Shown here: piece by piece, positions 10,720 through 22,039 of the stretch
How positions within the stretch are numbered: position 1 is the first letter of the stretch
How the letters are laid out: every line of letters begins with the position of its first letter
DNA from: Spirometra erinaceieuropaei
Taxonomy: Eukaryota; Platyhelminthes; Cestoda; Diphyllobothriidea; Diphyllobothriidae
NCBI GenBank assembly: GCA_902702965.1
Contig: CACRXP010000189.1
Span: forward strand, 936,447 to 1,000,446
Reading direction: 5' to 3'
Length of the DNA stretch: 64,000 nt
Notes under the pieces: generated by a model
Databases searched by the model: none
What the model was told of the DNA's origin: nothing
The model's input: only the letters and a program-made list of their open reading frames with translations
Made by a program: the position numbers and the translations under genes

Positions 10720-11053
10720 GTGTAGGGTATGTAACCCCCGTGTGGTTGGTGTGCTTCTTAACGGCTTGCCTGGCAGTAGGTTGCGAGAGGAATTATGTAG
10801 GAAGGAGATTTGGACCTCTAATAGCCTTGTCGATATTACAGTTGCCCATTTTAGAGTCAAGGTTAGGGTTTGGACAATGGTTAAAATTGGTGTTAGAAAA
10901 GGGTTTCATGGCTGGGGCTATTGTTTGAATTTTGGATGGAGACTAGCGCTAGGGTTTTAGGGCTTGGCTTTTCCCTGAGGGTATGACCATGGTTGGCGTT
11001 AGGTTTGCAGCTAGCCACGGTCTCCCCAGAGGGACTACATACCACCCCCTTGC
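10720..11053 (-). mobile_element. M-family MITE-like element, copy M3
   Basis: This is the reverse orientation of M1 and M2. The left end GTAGGGTATGTAACCCCC and the reversed right end GGGGGTGGTATGTAGTCCC are the inverted termini. Inside are GCTTGCCTGGCAGTAGGTTG and GGTTAGGGTTTGGACAATGG, complementary to the corresponding M1/M2 blocks. Confidence 0.75.
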
Positions 11054-11510
11054 CGCGTTACACCTTCTGAAATATTCGTTTTTATCTTACAAATAATATT
11101 AGTAATCTCTTCCTATCTGCAAACAGTCCCAAACAGTTATCTTAATCTGCTTTTATTTTTTCGGAAGTTCTTATGTCTGCAAGGTAAGAGCGTGCCATGT
11201 GAAGTTTTTTTTGGCTGGAGTTCTTGAATTTATCGGACGGTTGGGGTTTATAATGCCGCTCCTTATGACGCATTAAGGGCTTAGGACAGGGAGACGACGT
11301 AATATCGGGTCTAACAGGCGCAAAACGGCAAAGTTACAGGGCAGGTTGGCACATGAATGTTACAAGGGCTTGTATCCTGAAAGCAGGCAATTTTCAGGAG
11401 CTAAGCACGGAGTTACGCAACCCTTCGCTACGGCCCGTGTAATCGCTTTTTAACTGGCTTTGAGATGTATTTGTACTAGCCAATTAATTTGATGAAAAAT
11501 TGTTCAGAGT

Positions 11511-11655
11511 GTAGTGGGTTCGCCATCTCAGAAAATGAAGTTCTGAAATGCGTTTTTGATTTGAAAAGATCAACTAAGTTGCGTTGCAATGTTTATTATC
11601 ATGCAGCATAATCCTAAGCTTCCAAATCGCGACCTGCGTATTTTCCGTCTAACGA
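11511..11655 (+). mobile_element. Foldback fragment F3a
   Basis: This is the left-arm start of a foldback element (CATCTCAGAAAATGAAG, then GTTCTGAAATGCGTTTTTG). It is cut off by the TA array at 11665. A central piece of the same family is at 12545-12690, so the two may be one element split by later insertions. Confidence 0.55.
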
Positions 11656-11661
11656 AAAATC

Positions 11662-11664
<3 letters not shown>

Positions 11665-11704
<40 letters not shown>

Positions 11705-11772
11705 TATATATATAGATATATATATATAGATATATATATATATTCTTCATATATATATATATATATATATAT
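11665..11772. repeat. (TA)n microsatellite
   Basis: About 108 bases of TA dinucleotides with a few TAGA interruptions and one TTCTTC break near 11743. Confidence 0.95.
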
Positions 11773-11954
11773 TTAGAATGGGCATTACGTGGTTATTCCA
11801 CAGTAGTTGATTGTCTTCGACTGGAATGTTCATTGAAATTTCGGTTCTGACCCTAAAAAGTCATGTCCCAGAGATTTAACTCCAAGTCCTGCACTGAGTA
11901 ATTTCTGAAATTATTCACTTGATTATTCTCTGGATTTCATATACCAGAAACCGC

Positions 11955-12074
11955 TAGAGAACGCTGGGGGTCCCACTGAAGAGCCGAACCCCTCGCAGCT
12001 GTGTCACGCAGCTGCAGAATATCGGCGAAACACGTGTCTGGGCTTTTAGCAAGTATCTATGTTGGGAGTACGGT
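11955..12074 (+). repeat. G-family repeat, copy 1
   Basis: It shares GAGCCGAACCCCTCGCAGC and ATCGGCGAAACACGTGTCTG with the copies at 14430-14560 (plus) and 57645-57725 (minus, rc of ATCGGCGAAACACGTGTCTG). Function unknown. Here it abuts the PLE-3 remnant directly. Confidence 0.6.
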
Positions 12075-12286
12075 ATAATACCTTTACCATGCATACGTTG
12101 GAAACTGGACACAAATTCGCCTGGGACAGGACCCGCATTGTAGGTGTCTGCTCATCTAAAAAGGGCCGTGAATTTTTAGAGGCCATCCATTCTGATAACG
12201 CATGCATCAATCAACACGTAGAATTGGATACGGTGTACAACAGCCTCAAGGAAAAGTGGAACAGAACAATACACCAGCAGGAATGA
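12075..12286 (+). pseudogene. C-terminal end of a PLE-type GIY-YIG protein (PLE-3)
   Basis: The frame ending at TGA 12284-12286 reads about 70 codons. Its pattern HTLETGHKFAWDRTRIVG, then KGREFLEAIHSDNACINQHV, then ELDTVYNSL is the conserved tail of GIY-YIG nucleases of Penelope-like elements: a HxxxTGH zinc-like motif, REFLEA helix and CINxHxELD block. It differs from PLE-1 and PLE-2 in this window, so it is a third lineage. Everything upstream is replaced by the G-family repeat, so it is a 5'-truncated remnant. Family assignment is from remembered patterns. Confidence 0.65.
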
Positions 12287-12329
12287 TAAGGCAAAGTCGA
12301 TTTTTTCGGAATGTTTAAATTTTGACTGT

Positions 12330-12400
12330 TTTGCACACTTACTTCTCGTCTGAAGAGGACTTGGGGAACCAAGATCGAAAATTTACAATAAAACTTGTTA
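12330..12400 (+). ncRNA. Hammerhead-like motif 3' of PLE-3
   Basis: CTGAAGA (12350-12356) fits the hammerhead core CTGANGA. It is followed by a hairpin in which ACTTGG pairs with CCAAG(A) around GGAA, then by GAAA at 12377-12380. The spacing (64 bases after the stop) matches the PLE-1 arrangement of coding end and then ribozyme. The cleavage triplet after GAAA is poor and stem I is weak, so this copy may be inactive. Confidence 0.45.
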
Positions 12401-12424
12401 ATCTTTCCTAAAGAGCTTATTTCT

Positions 12425-12492
12425 TTCGGCTGACGACGGCTAATAAGCCAGAAATGGCCATTCCAGTCTCCCTTGTCTTTGTCGGTAATGGT
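12425..12492 (+). mobile_element. SINE tail fragment
   Basis: This carries only the tail of the tRNA-derived SINE, GACGGCTAATAAGCCAGAAA and then GGCCATTCCAGTCTCCCTTG. The tRNA-like head is missing. It is followed by a (TA)n run at 12501-12523. Confidence 0.65.
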
Positions 12493-12500
12493 ATTCTGCC

Positions 12501-12523
12501 TATATATATATATATATATATAT
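12501..12523. repeat. (TA)n microsatellite
   Basis: Twenty-three bases of TA. Confidence 0.9.
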
Positions 12524-12544
12524 GTTGTTAAAAGGACATCATGT

Positions 12545-12690
12545 AAAACTTATAAGATTTTGCAGTGCATGTGGACAGTATTGTGTAGTTCCTAAGCGGC
12601 GTTGATAAATATGCAAATACGCCTCTTTATGAATTGATTTTTCACGGACCTCATAATTGGAAACTTTTATATAGCCGATTCTTTTTTCAA
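12545..12690. mobile_element. Foldback fragment F3b
   Basis: This is the central and inner right-arm part of a foldback element (GATTTTGCAGTGCATGTGGA, later CCTCATAATTGGAAACTTTT). It matches 15620-15740 of F4. Confidence 0.5.
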
Positions 12691-13789
12691 AAGTATAAAA
12701 CTTTCAGAAGACATGATTTGCCACAAACTGAGTGTAAGAATGCAAATTTTGTGTATATATTCTACAAATAATTTATTTGAATTATTTAGGGCACCAGAAA
12801 TCGAAGAGAAAAATGTATGCTGCTTAAATCGTCGTATTTTACGGTGTAAAGTTTCTGCAGGCGGTCGTTCACAAACCGACATTCTGACAGGACTGAGACA
12901 TTTTGGCATGACACTGCACGCTGTTAACATTGCAATCCCTCTTTCGTAATCTTTTCGGACTAAAAGCGCCCGGAACGCTGACAAAATCTCTCCAACTGCC
13001 ACATTTTGTCTTATCGCTGATTACTACGCACTCCCCGCGAACTGTCCAAACTCCCAACATTCGTATGTGTTAATCGGGAACATTGCGTTGCTTATGACGC
13101 GGACATCGACTTATGCCGTCAATGTTCCCCGTCTGTTTTTCTCATGGGACGTAGGTATGCGACCACCTATCTTCTCTCCCCTACAGGTTGCCTCATGGGT
13201 TTTAATTTGCAGATAGTCGCCGCATCAGTACCTTCACTCCCCTAGTCTTGACTGTTTCATCTGACGCCTCCAGCGTGACTACTTTTTGTCGGCTAGTTAA
13301 TATTCATGATATTCACCTGTCCCCAATGAATTGTGTCTCTCTGTGCGTCGCAGACCATGTCCATAGCGTGTCCTTTCAAAGGAGTTTTTTTAAATTTGTG
13401 ATCTGCCAGAGCCAGTGCACCAACTGTCTACGCGCATCTTCTTTTTGTGAGTGATATTAAATTCTTAGCCGTTTTTTAGTCAGTACGGCCACTTGAGAGT
13501 ATTCACTAACTCTCTTATGCAGTTTATCTTACCACAGCACGTCTATTGCGTTTTGGGGCTCGAACTATCAACCATCTGGATCTAACAGGCGATTTGTACC
13601 TGCGAGACGACAGCAGGAACCCCGGGAAGACGGGCCTGTCTTGATAGCTTAGATGTCGTCTGCCCGGCTTGTCCGCATGATGAACTGTTCTTCAGAGACA
13701 GACAGATGTAAAATGAGCTGGCCCTTTGGATAGGACCGATAAACAGCCAGGCCCGGCTAGAGAACACTTACGAGGACAGATTGTGTGAA
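12691..13789. other. Unassigned interval
   Basis: Short open frames only. Near 13553-13600 the minus strand reads GATGGTTGATAGTTCGAGCC, which resembles a pol III B box, but no A box is evident and I leave it unannotated. Confidence 0.35.
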
Positions 13790-14330
13790 GTTCTGTGTGT
13801 GGGGGTGGCGTGTTCAGGTGGCGCATGGGTGACCGTGCCTGTCTGGACACACGTATGTCTGAGCCTTGCCCCCTAAGCGGGTCACCCGGTAGATGCCCTG
13901 GACCAACACGAGGGCCACATTGGATCCCGGCAGGCGTTATCGGAATGCGCGCCATAACAAATGTCAACATTCGGGGCGCGGTGGCAGGTCCAGTTGCAGG
14001 CCCACGTGGCGCCAACTGGGATCCCTGCCGCCGACCCCATTTTTTGTTCTTGGTTAAAATCCTTGTGAAACGTTGTGTGGACCAGAGTGTGTGGAGTGGA
14101 GTGCCAAGGTGCGGGGTCGACCGCGTCATCTGCTCCCTCGCCTCCGGTCTCCTTGACTTTGTCTTGACACCGGGCGCAGGTGGGGAGGAGGAGAAAGTGC
14201 GATAGATACTACGCGGGTCTACATCCACTCTAAACTAAATCGCGCAGTACTCGCCGTGCCTGTGGATCACACGGTGGACATCGTCGGAAACAACGGCCGA
14301 ACTGTCGTGTCCAAGCCGAGGTCGATCGAG
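13790..14330 (+). repeat. R-family repeat, copy R1
   Basis: It shares ordered blocks with R3-R6: TTGGTTAAAATCC, TGTGTGGACCAG, GTGGAGTGGAGTGCCAAGG, TCTTGACACCGGG, GGTGGGGAGGAGGAG and GGACATCGTCGGAAACAACG. GC-rich. The 136-codon open frame over it (13795-14205) is not shared by the other copies and is not taken as a gene. Class unknown. Confidence 0.7.
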
Positions 14331-14429
14331 TGGCTGCGGGTCAGTGAGTCTGGTATCGCTCGCTGCGAAGGTGAACGACCTTTACGCAGCGAGGCCTTTA
14401 ACCAGGTCCTCACACACATCGTGATAACC

Positions 14430-14560
14430 AGGAACGCTTGGGGACCCACTGATGAGCCGAACTCCTCGCAGCTGTATCATAAAGCAGCAGCATATGGGTG
14501 AACTACCTGTCTGGACTTTTAGCTAGCACCTGTGGCGTCAGGTGTGGTATCTTATGGAAC
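14430..14560 (+). repeat. G-family repeat, copy 2
   Basis: It matches 11955-12074: GGACCCACTGATGAGCCGAA, CTCGCAGCTGTATCA, and CTGTCTGGACTTTTAGCTAG. Confidence 0.6.
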
Positions 14561-15107
14561 CTGTGCATACATTACTAGTTGCTTGTTAGCAGTTTCTAAA
14601 CTTACGTGGTTACTTCGCTGTGGCTGATGGAATTCGGCCAAAATAATCATATCCAATCTCAATTTGAGCATGTAAGTCTCAAATAGACTGATTGACTCTA
14701 ATGTAACGATTAATTTCTGGGGAAATGATGTAATGATGACTGTCGTCAACAACACCATAGATTAACCGACTTTATAACAACCTGAGTGCTATGGTTCGTG
14801 CACTCGGGGTTAACTTTCTGACGAACACTGAAACCTAAAGGAGGAATCTTTCCTGCCTCACAACTATGACAACAGCAATATTAGTAATTAAGCCGCTCTA
14901 GGAGCTCTTTCTATCTGCGATTCGGTCAGCATTCTTGTCTTATTTACTCACAGAAAGTGCGTCTGGGAGTTTGGGCTACCGTTCTGTCGGACTTTCAATA
15001 AAAACCCAGCATACTATGGAGGACTGGCCTTCATATCGTTAGGAATCGGACAATTGTCGTAATTCAAAATTTTAACACGAAGGTTTATGAGGGTTGATCA
15101 AAAACGC
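14561..15107. other. Unassigned interval
   Basis: No gene or repeat recognised. Confidence 0.35.
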
Positions 15108-16098
15108 CTACATCCGGTCAATCTCATGAAATGTTGGCTGAAATTCTGAAATTCGTTTTCGATTAGGAAGGATTACTTGGTCGCGGTTGTGATACTGATT
15201 ATCTTAAGGCATACTCTTATAACATTCTGGACTCGGCAGGATGTCAGCTTTTAAATGCACTTCTTTTCAATCTCCTGTAGAAAGCGTGCAGGGTAAAAAT
15301 GACTATTTAAGTAGCATGCATTTTCCCCATTGATTTTCGATGGTCTTGGAAATTCAAATATCTTTCAAAGAAACCACAAACAAAAATGTGCTTTCTTTTA
15401 GTCAATCAATAGAAAACCACGTCTTTTCTATATTTTATACTTAAGGAAGGAGTATAATTAGGTTTTAAAAAAGTTTTCTAATTGCCGAAAAATTTGGAGC
15501 CTGAACATTCGTTGCATTAGCGCTTAGTGATTACACTCTACAAGGTGCATGTGTTCCACGTGAAGAAAATCCCATACTTTTCTATGTCATCAAAGAGATA
15601 TTAAACAGGGTCCATAAATTTTGCAATGGATGCGGACCATGTTGTACATTTCATGAGGAGCAGTGGTAAACGGCCAGGTACGATGCTATGTGAATTGACA
15701 ATTCGCGGTCTTAAAAAGTCTCATAATTAGAAACATTTTTACAACCTCAGTATACTCCTTCCTTAGAAATAAAATATAAAGAAGACGTGATTCTCTATTG
15801 ATTGACTAAAAGAAAGCATATTTTTATGGTTTCTAAAAAATATATTTGAATTTGCAAGACCATCGAAAATCAATGGAAAAATGCATGCTACATAAGTAGT
15901 CATTTTTTACCGAGCACACTTTCTACAGGAGATTGAAAAGAAGTGCATTTAAAAGCTGACGTCCTGCCGAGTCCAAAATGTTATAAGAGTATGCCGCAAG
16001 ATAATCAGTATTACAACCGCGACCAAGTAATCCCTCCTTATCGAAAACGCATTTCAGAATTTCAGCCAACATTTCATGAGATAGGTCACGCACTGTAT
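15108..16098. mobile_element. Foldback element F4, full length
   Basis: About 990 bases. The left terminus CAATCTCATGAAATGTTGGC and the reversed right terminus CTATCTCATGAAATGTTGGC match. The arms of ~370 bases stay complementary through GCATTTTCCCCATTGATTTT / AAAATCAATGGAAAAATGC and AAGGAAGGAGTATAATTAGG / CTCAGTATACTCCTTCCTTA, around a ~260-base centre. It has no protein-coding frame. It is the cleanest example of the CTATCTCATG subfamily and the reference for the other copies. Confidence 0.85.
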
Positions 16099-16609
16099 GT
16101 TCTAACTAATGGGAGCACAGATCACACTATGTGCCTGATGCAGGGCCCCCTTCCCTCCGCATCCCACCAAATTCCGGGTGGATTGTGGTTAGGGCTAGGA
16201 ACGGTTAGCGTTAGGGCTAAGATCAGAGTTAAAGTTAGGCTACGGAAATAGGGCCATTTGTATTACAGCGTACGACTTCTTGTTTGGTCCATCCTACATA
16301 TCGTCTCGCCAATCTGTCATTAGTGATTACTGTCTACTCTTTATTTTCAAATTGCCTTCTATCTCCCCCCCCCCTCCCTGCAGAATTTTTCGCCGCTTGA
16401 CCGTCAGCTGTTCACCTCGTTTTGCGAGAAGGACGATGGTAAGCCGTGTGTGTGTGGAAAAATGAGTTTGCTTTTTCGTAACTTGACTGGACTTTTTAGT
16501 CAATGGGTGTCACAGGCCATGTCTTGTCTGTCTTTTAACGGATGCACTGTGCACGCTCACTCGTGGAGAAGCTTTCAAATGCCTGTGCTACTCCTAACCG
16601 TCCATGACT
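16099..16609. other. Unassigned, with a GTTAGGG-rich fragment
   Basis: 16180-16250 is rich in GGTTAGGG/GTTAGGC words and resembles the reversed interior of the MITE at 34431. The rest is unassigned. Confidence 0.35.
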
Positions 16610-16695
16610 TGCAGCCTCCTAGACCGGCTAATGACTGATAATCAGTAAGAAGTCGCCACTTCGGTCTCTCGCTTCCTCTGTGTCGGTTATCCTTC
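16610..16695 (+). mobile_element. SINE tail fragment
   Basis: A diverged tail of the tRNA-derived SINE (CTAATGACTGATAATCAG, GCCACTTCGGTCTCTCGC, GTGTCGGTTAT). Confidence 0.45.
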
Positions 16696-16839
16696 CCGAT
16701 TTTTGATCGATCTTTGTTGTGCCACCGCCTGCCAGGGGTTCCAGCTCGGGTCTCCCAGGGCCAAAATGCAAGCGTCCCGTGATCATTGGACATGGCTCCC
16801 ACGCACCGCTAAATGATCCCGGCCGCAATCGACGGGAAG

Positions 16840-16985
16840 GGACCCCGTGGCTCACTGCTTTAGTATTCGACTGAAATGTTAATCTACGACGGAGTCTGGT
16901 CTTTAGTTGAGTTACGACTGTCTGATGATGGTGATGCCCAGAAACAGATATTCCAGTCTAGTTTTTTTCCGGTAATCCCCCCCCC
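16840..16985 (+). mobile_element. Degenerate tRNA-derived SINE
   Basis: It starts with GACCCCGTGGCTCACTGC, an A-box-like region aligned to the leader of the 52845 copy, and ends with CTGATGATGGTGATGCC and ATATTCCAGTCTAG of the family tail. The B box is not recognisable. Confidence 0.4.
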
Positions 16986-17023
16986 CTACATATTTAGAAG
17001 TTGCTTGGACAAATTAACTGCAC

Positions 17024-17949
17024 GGTAGGTGGGCTAACTCATGAAATGTCAACCGAAATTCCCAAATGCGTTTTCGCTGCGAAAAGATCAATTAAGTAAG
17101 GTTGTAAGACTAATCATCTTGCACTTACCGCAGAATGCCGGCTTTCGAACGAACGTCTTTTCGGCTGCATGCAAAAACTACACTCTGTAAAAAGTGACTA
17201 CTTAAGTTGCGTGCATTTTTTCCACTGATTTTCGATGCCCTTAAAGATTCAATTATATTTCAAAGAAAACGGGCATAAAAATATTAATTATTCCGCGCAT
17301 TCGGTAGAAAACTACGTCTCCTTTCCATTTCATACTCGAAGAATGGATATAATTCGGTTTTAAAATTTTTTTCCAATTCCAAATTAATTTTGAATCCAAT
17401 CTGCCGTTACACTTTCATTCAGGGTTTCCAAACTACAGGCCGTATATTTTCCGCGTACGGAGAAGAGAGGAGACCATATGGGGTTCACAAAATTTATCAG
17501 TGAATTTGAGCCATATTGCTAGCTTTACAAACCACATTGGTAAATGCAGATATATGACGATTTATGAACGACCATTTCAAGGTATTAAAAAATCTCACAT
17601 ATAGAAACTTGTTTAAACCCGAATTATACCGTTCATTCGCGCATAAAATTGAACGAAGACGTAGTTTGCTACCGAATGAGCAAAAGAATGTCCATCTCTA
17701 CCCATGTTTCCGTAAAATATAATTGGATTTTTAAGGGCATCGAAAATCAATGAGAAAAATTCATGCTACTTAAGTAGCCACTTTTTGCAGAGTGTGGTTT
17801 TTACATGCAGCGGAAAACAAGTTCATTCGAAAGCCGACAGCCTAAGGTAAGAGAATTATTATAGAATTATGCTAAATGATGTTTAGTTTTACAACCCTAC
17901 TTAATTAATCTTTTCGAAACGAAAACGCATTTGGGAATTTCAGTTGACT
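17024..17949. mobile_element. Foldback element F5
   Basis: The left terminus is GTAGGTGGGCTAACTCATG. The right arm ends at CGCATTTGGGAATTTCAGTT, where the outer ~20 bases are lost. Same subfamily as F2. Confidence 0.75.
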
Positions 17950-18979
17950 GTACGTCTGTTTCATGTCATCGGATCGATACAGATGCTATCCACTCCGAGA
18001 AGCCGAGGCTCGTGGCGTATATTCAAAAAGAGGGAATTTTAGTGTGTACCTATAGTAGGGAACTTAAATTGGGGTCTGCCATGAGAAGTAGCATAGGGTA
18101 CAATGCGAACCCTGTGTTTGCTTCTTTGTGGTTTACAAAGATGACTAGCTTCTGTCGCCGTGTGAAGGTGCAGCAGCATCGCGCCTCGTAGGCACTTAGC
18201 GGTATTTAAACCGGCTCTAGCCAACTGCTGGCCAGAAGTCATCCATATGGGACCACAGGAAAGAACGGTCGCTTTCGACCACCCTGACTACTTGACCCTC
18301 CGGCTGCGATCAGTGACGGAGGGGGGGGGGGGAGCAATTGAATTTAGGGTGGTTACCGGTTCTTGCAACGCAGTTACCGGGCACATTAGCTCTTTTGTTG
18401 ACTATCCCGACCTCTGCGGACCTCGCAGTTAAGGTGTGTTTGTGTGTATGTGATAGAGAAAGTACGATTTCATTTGAAATAGGCAGCATTTTCGCAAAAA
18501 AATTTCCTAAACAGCGTTACGCAGCGCAGATGAAATGTGTGGATTTCGCTAAGTAGAGTTCGCCAAGAAAGCTTCATTTTTGGCAACGAACAGGCCATGT
18601 GAGAAGACAACCTTGCCATAAAGATGAGAATTTAGTTCGAATTGTCCAAGGAATCAGCTTTTTTGACGTCGGGGCTGAAAATGTCTCTTGGTGGATGAGA
18701 GGACATAAAAGCGGGCCAATTTATTGAAGCCAACACATCCCTCGTTTCAACGGGACCTGTTACCTAGACAAGAGTGCCGTTTATCGGATGCGTTTTTAAA
18801 TACCAATCCTCCTGTTCCTTTATGACCTCGCCTCGACATCCTCGCAGTTGTGCTGAATTGCTTGACGAAGGTTGCATCACCTTATACGGCTATATCCTTA
18901 CTGTGCCTATGTGGCAACGACTTCCTTCGAGTTACATGAAATCGCTAATTTCATCCCGCTGGAACATTAAAGACAGTGT
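17950..18979. other. Unassigned interval
   Basis: No gene or repeat recognised. A G run is at about 18320-18331. Confidence 0.35.
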
Positions 18980-20728
18980 TGCGTTGTTTAGAAATTCCGA
19001 TTTATTTAGAAAAGCGCAATATCCCGAAAACGTCAGAAATGGCTCTAATTTAGTAAACTTCGTTTTTAAATGTATACAATTCTTTCTCATACCAAAAACA
19101 TAGTAAATATGAAAGTAGACATAAAATCACATCTATTAATACTGTTTTAGTGAAGTTTACATTTAAATATCGTTTAATAAGTAGTGTGATTTCTTATATC
19201 ACAGTTTGTCAACTGCCTACACAGTTTTTCAGTGAGTAGTGCTATTTTTTGCCGCACATGAAGTAAATTGGATGGGTTTCAACAAGAGAAGCTGGATTTT
19301 GCTTGATTTTACCGATTGCGACGTCGTAGGAACAAAAGTTTTCATAAGGTGACATGCCATGAGGCCGGTCGGTGCCTAATAAATTTAAATAGAACTGACA
19401 GGCGTGATCATAAACGTACCATTTTCTGTTTATAGAGAGGAAATTTCTTCCGTTAGATTAATTTACACTTTTCGTTCGTTTTTGATAATGTTCAGTTTCA
19501 GATCGGCCTCGAAATGCTGCTGAGTACTTCATGATTTCCAGTGTTTTCACGGGATCGTCCATAAAGACAGATTCTGAATTACCTGTCTGTTGAGAACCTT
19601 AAAATAAGATTATTCTTGAAGGCATTTACCGAATTAGTTAGTGTTCGGGCGCTCCTTTTCACGAAGATGGTCGTTTGGGTCAAAAGTGAAGACTCATTCA
19701 AACATCACACTTCATTTTCGAGAAAAATGTCTGTCCACAACGAAAGTGAGCAACGAATATGCCTTCGAACAATAATAAAACTTTCCTTAATAAGTTATCT
19801 CTTTGAGAAGTGCTTTATTTCTGCACTCTGTTGACGGATCTCTGAGTACTTTGCATTTTTGCACGATGAGGCCAAGTACAAATTTGACACTTTTGGTCGT
19901 TTCTTTCGCGTTCCTTAGAAATACTAATATGTTTCTATCGTACACGTAAGAACATGCCTTCCTCTATACATTGAGGCCATTTCCACTGTTTTTGCTCGCT
20001 TTTAGACTCCGTTATTTGATTACGAATGCACGGCAGAGCGCCCATATAAATACTGATATTTCGGCGAAACTATTAATGTTTTGCTCGTTCTATTTCTTGA
20101 TAAAGTATGCACAGAAAGAAAACTCCACGAGAAGTAGTGTTTCATATGTTCAGACCTGGAAATGACCATTCGGTGGTGGTCATTTATGTGACATCAGGTA
20201 GGATTTTCCAAACGGCAAAACGATTTGAGCCCATTTAAACGAAGAAATCCCTATCTGCGTTATTACTGCATTTTAGGACACCAAATCGCACAGCTCTGCT
20301 AATTTGACATTTAGGAATTGATAAAACCTCTGATTTTCTTAAAATAACCTTTGTGTTAACAGGTTGATCACCATGGTTAACATCGAACATAAAATAAATT
20401 TTCAAGTTCGGCTAAATCTGTTTATTAAAACTCTCGCTGGTAAATTACTGTCCTTTCAATGAAAAAGTCGCTCAGATGCGTAACCGGAGTCTAGGACATG
20501 TATTAGCATAGGAAATTGCACGAATATATTTCGAAATCCATTTTCGTTCAAAGTTACTGATATTTTACTTGGTATAATTACGTAAACACAATTTCTGCAC
20601 AAGTAAAGGACATTTTATTGAATGAAGTGGATGAGTGAACAAAATGGTCAACGTTAAAGGCGTCGAGAAATTTTCTCATCAGATTCCGTTATCAGATTTC
20701 ATGAGATAGGTCACGCAGTGTACAATGG
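18980..20728 (-). mobile_element. Long element E1, degenerate, once protein-coding
   Basis: It aligns in reverse complement with 43397-45130 over ~1.7 kb. On the minus strand, short peptides survive in both copies: VLSIPKCQIS followed by KCSNNAD (about 20200-20290), VYDHACQFY (about 19410), SPYENFCSYDVAIGKIKQNP (about 19290-19350), and FTKL.PF..FSGY (about 19030). The frames are broken by stops and frameshifts. The outermost right end (TTCATGAGATAGGTCACGC, 20700-20718) equals the terminus of foldback F4, so the element may be the autonomous relative of the foldbacks. YDxACQ is reminiscent of KDZ-type transposases, but this is only a hint. Orientation is taken from the peptides. Confidence 0.65.
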
Positions 20729-20739
20729 GCTGAGACGTT

Positions 20740-21120
20740 CTTCCGACTGGTTTAGCGACCTCGTTCACTCCTGCTGGTACATGCTGTGGGCAGAGTAATA
20801 TTTTCGGCGCACCACTTCCTGCGCGAAGGCCTTCCGGGAATCCGGTCAAAGGCGCGATGGTATAGGCAGAGCGACAGGATGCAACCCTGTCTAACACCGG
20901 ACTTAATATGGAACGGGCTAGAGGATGGGTGTGATGGTCCGAAACTGGGAGGTGGTAGCTGAGAAATGTGGCCGTTCGACTATCGCAGGCGGCGTCTTCA
21001 CCGCGTGGCCCACGCTCACACTCCGCCAGTGGTAAGACAATGTCGAGGCGGGTGCGCCGGTTGACGAAACTAAACGGCTCGTCTACGCGTGCAACACGCG
21101 AGCCACAGCAGCCTGCCAAT
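20740..21120 (-). pseudogene. LINE reverse-transcriptase fragment
   Basis: On the minus strand, about 20920-20860 reads GVRQGCILS followed by a degenerate LYHRAFDRI. This is the RT motif block that in LINE-A (24600 area) appears as SGVRKDCIMWSILFNYAIDWI. The upstream part (20940-21119) contains GTTGCACGCGTAGACGAGCC, a block also seen at 29120-29160 and 57390-57420, so the piece is a composite. The 146-codon open frame over it is in a different frame from the RT motif. Confidence 0.5.
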
Positions 21121-21599
21121 CGATTCTCTAAATCAGCTTAATCTAAACGGGCTGAACGTTGATCACTGCTAGGGATTTTGACATTCGCGTCATTTCAGCC
21201 CGCCCGCCCCCGCGCTCCTCCACGGTATTACAGAATTACAACGGCTCGTTTGTTTACTCAGGTCACGGATGAAGACACACATACACACGCAAACACACGC
21301 TCATTTCCTTTGCTTTAATGAGGCCGCTCTAAAGAAGCACTGTGTCCCTTCTTATTTAATTACCCTTGCAGGGTACCGACCTCTTGGGGAGATGGTGTTT
21401 CCGCCTGAACTGGCCGAGGTGCACTTTTGGGGAACTGTGAATTAGAATGTAAACTCTATGTACTACACTGCTTTAAACGGACGAGACCGCCCTGATTTTT
21501 TTGTTATCTTCTCTTTTTACATGCTATGGGACACCGCTTCCCTTTACTGTTTCAGCAGTCACACCACTGGGCTCCCGCTGGAAACACAGGCCGTGTGCA
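21121..21599. other. Unassigned interval
   Basis: No gene recognised. It includes an ACAC-rich stretch near 21275. Confidence 0.35.
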
Positions 21600-21725
21600 T
21601 GATTTTCTAATGACTTGTATTCTCCTCTTTCTGACCCATTTTTGTTGTTGGTTGAAATCCTGGTCAGGCGTTTATTGTGGACGAGGGGATGTGGAGTAGA
21701 ACGCCAAGGTGCGGGTCCGGCCATG
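21600..21725 (+). repeat. R-family repeat fragment R2
   Basis: CTGACCCATTTTTGTTGTTG, GTTGAAATCCTGGTCAGGCG and ACGCCAAGGTGCGGG match R3 and R1. It is truncated after GCGGGTCCGGCCATG. Confidence 0.6.
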
Positions 21726-22039
21726 ACAACTACCTGCGCGATTTGGCATTCATATCGCAGTTCATCGTCATCAGAGGGCTATGGTGCTTCACCTGTGTCC
21801 ACTTAGTTTGGTAAACTCACTAAACGGTTGGCTTTCCAGATGGTAGGCATGAGTTCGTGCGGAGGTGGGCGCCTCCCGCTCTGCTAAGAAGATCGTTGCA
21901 CTCCCTGCCGCTTCCCCCTGGTTGCCCTAGCAACCATAGCGGGAGTGTTTCTGAGCTCCGTCTGACACATGAACAGACAGTCTAACAGGTGAGTAGTTGA
22001 TTTGAAGGCTCCGAGAGTTAAATCGTGTATAAACCCACT

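Noticed and set aside
13553..13620. Third tRNA-like sequence (TTGATAGTTCGAGCCC on the minus strand)
   Set aside because: Only a B-box-like string is visible; no A box at the right distance and no second copy in the window.
13692..14228. 178-codon minus frame as a gene
   Set aside because: It overlaps an R repeat in GC-rich DNA and is not maintained in other copies.
19280..19420. Firm assignment of the long element to KDZ transposons
   Set aside because: Only a YDxACQ-like string supports it; the rest of the fold cannot be traced in the broken frames.
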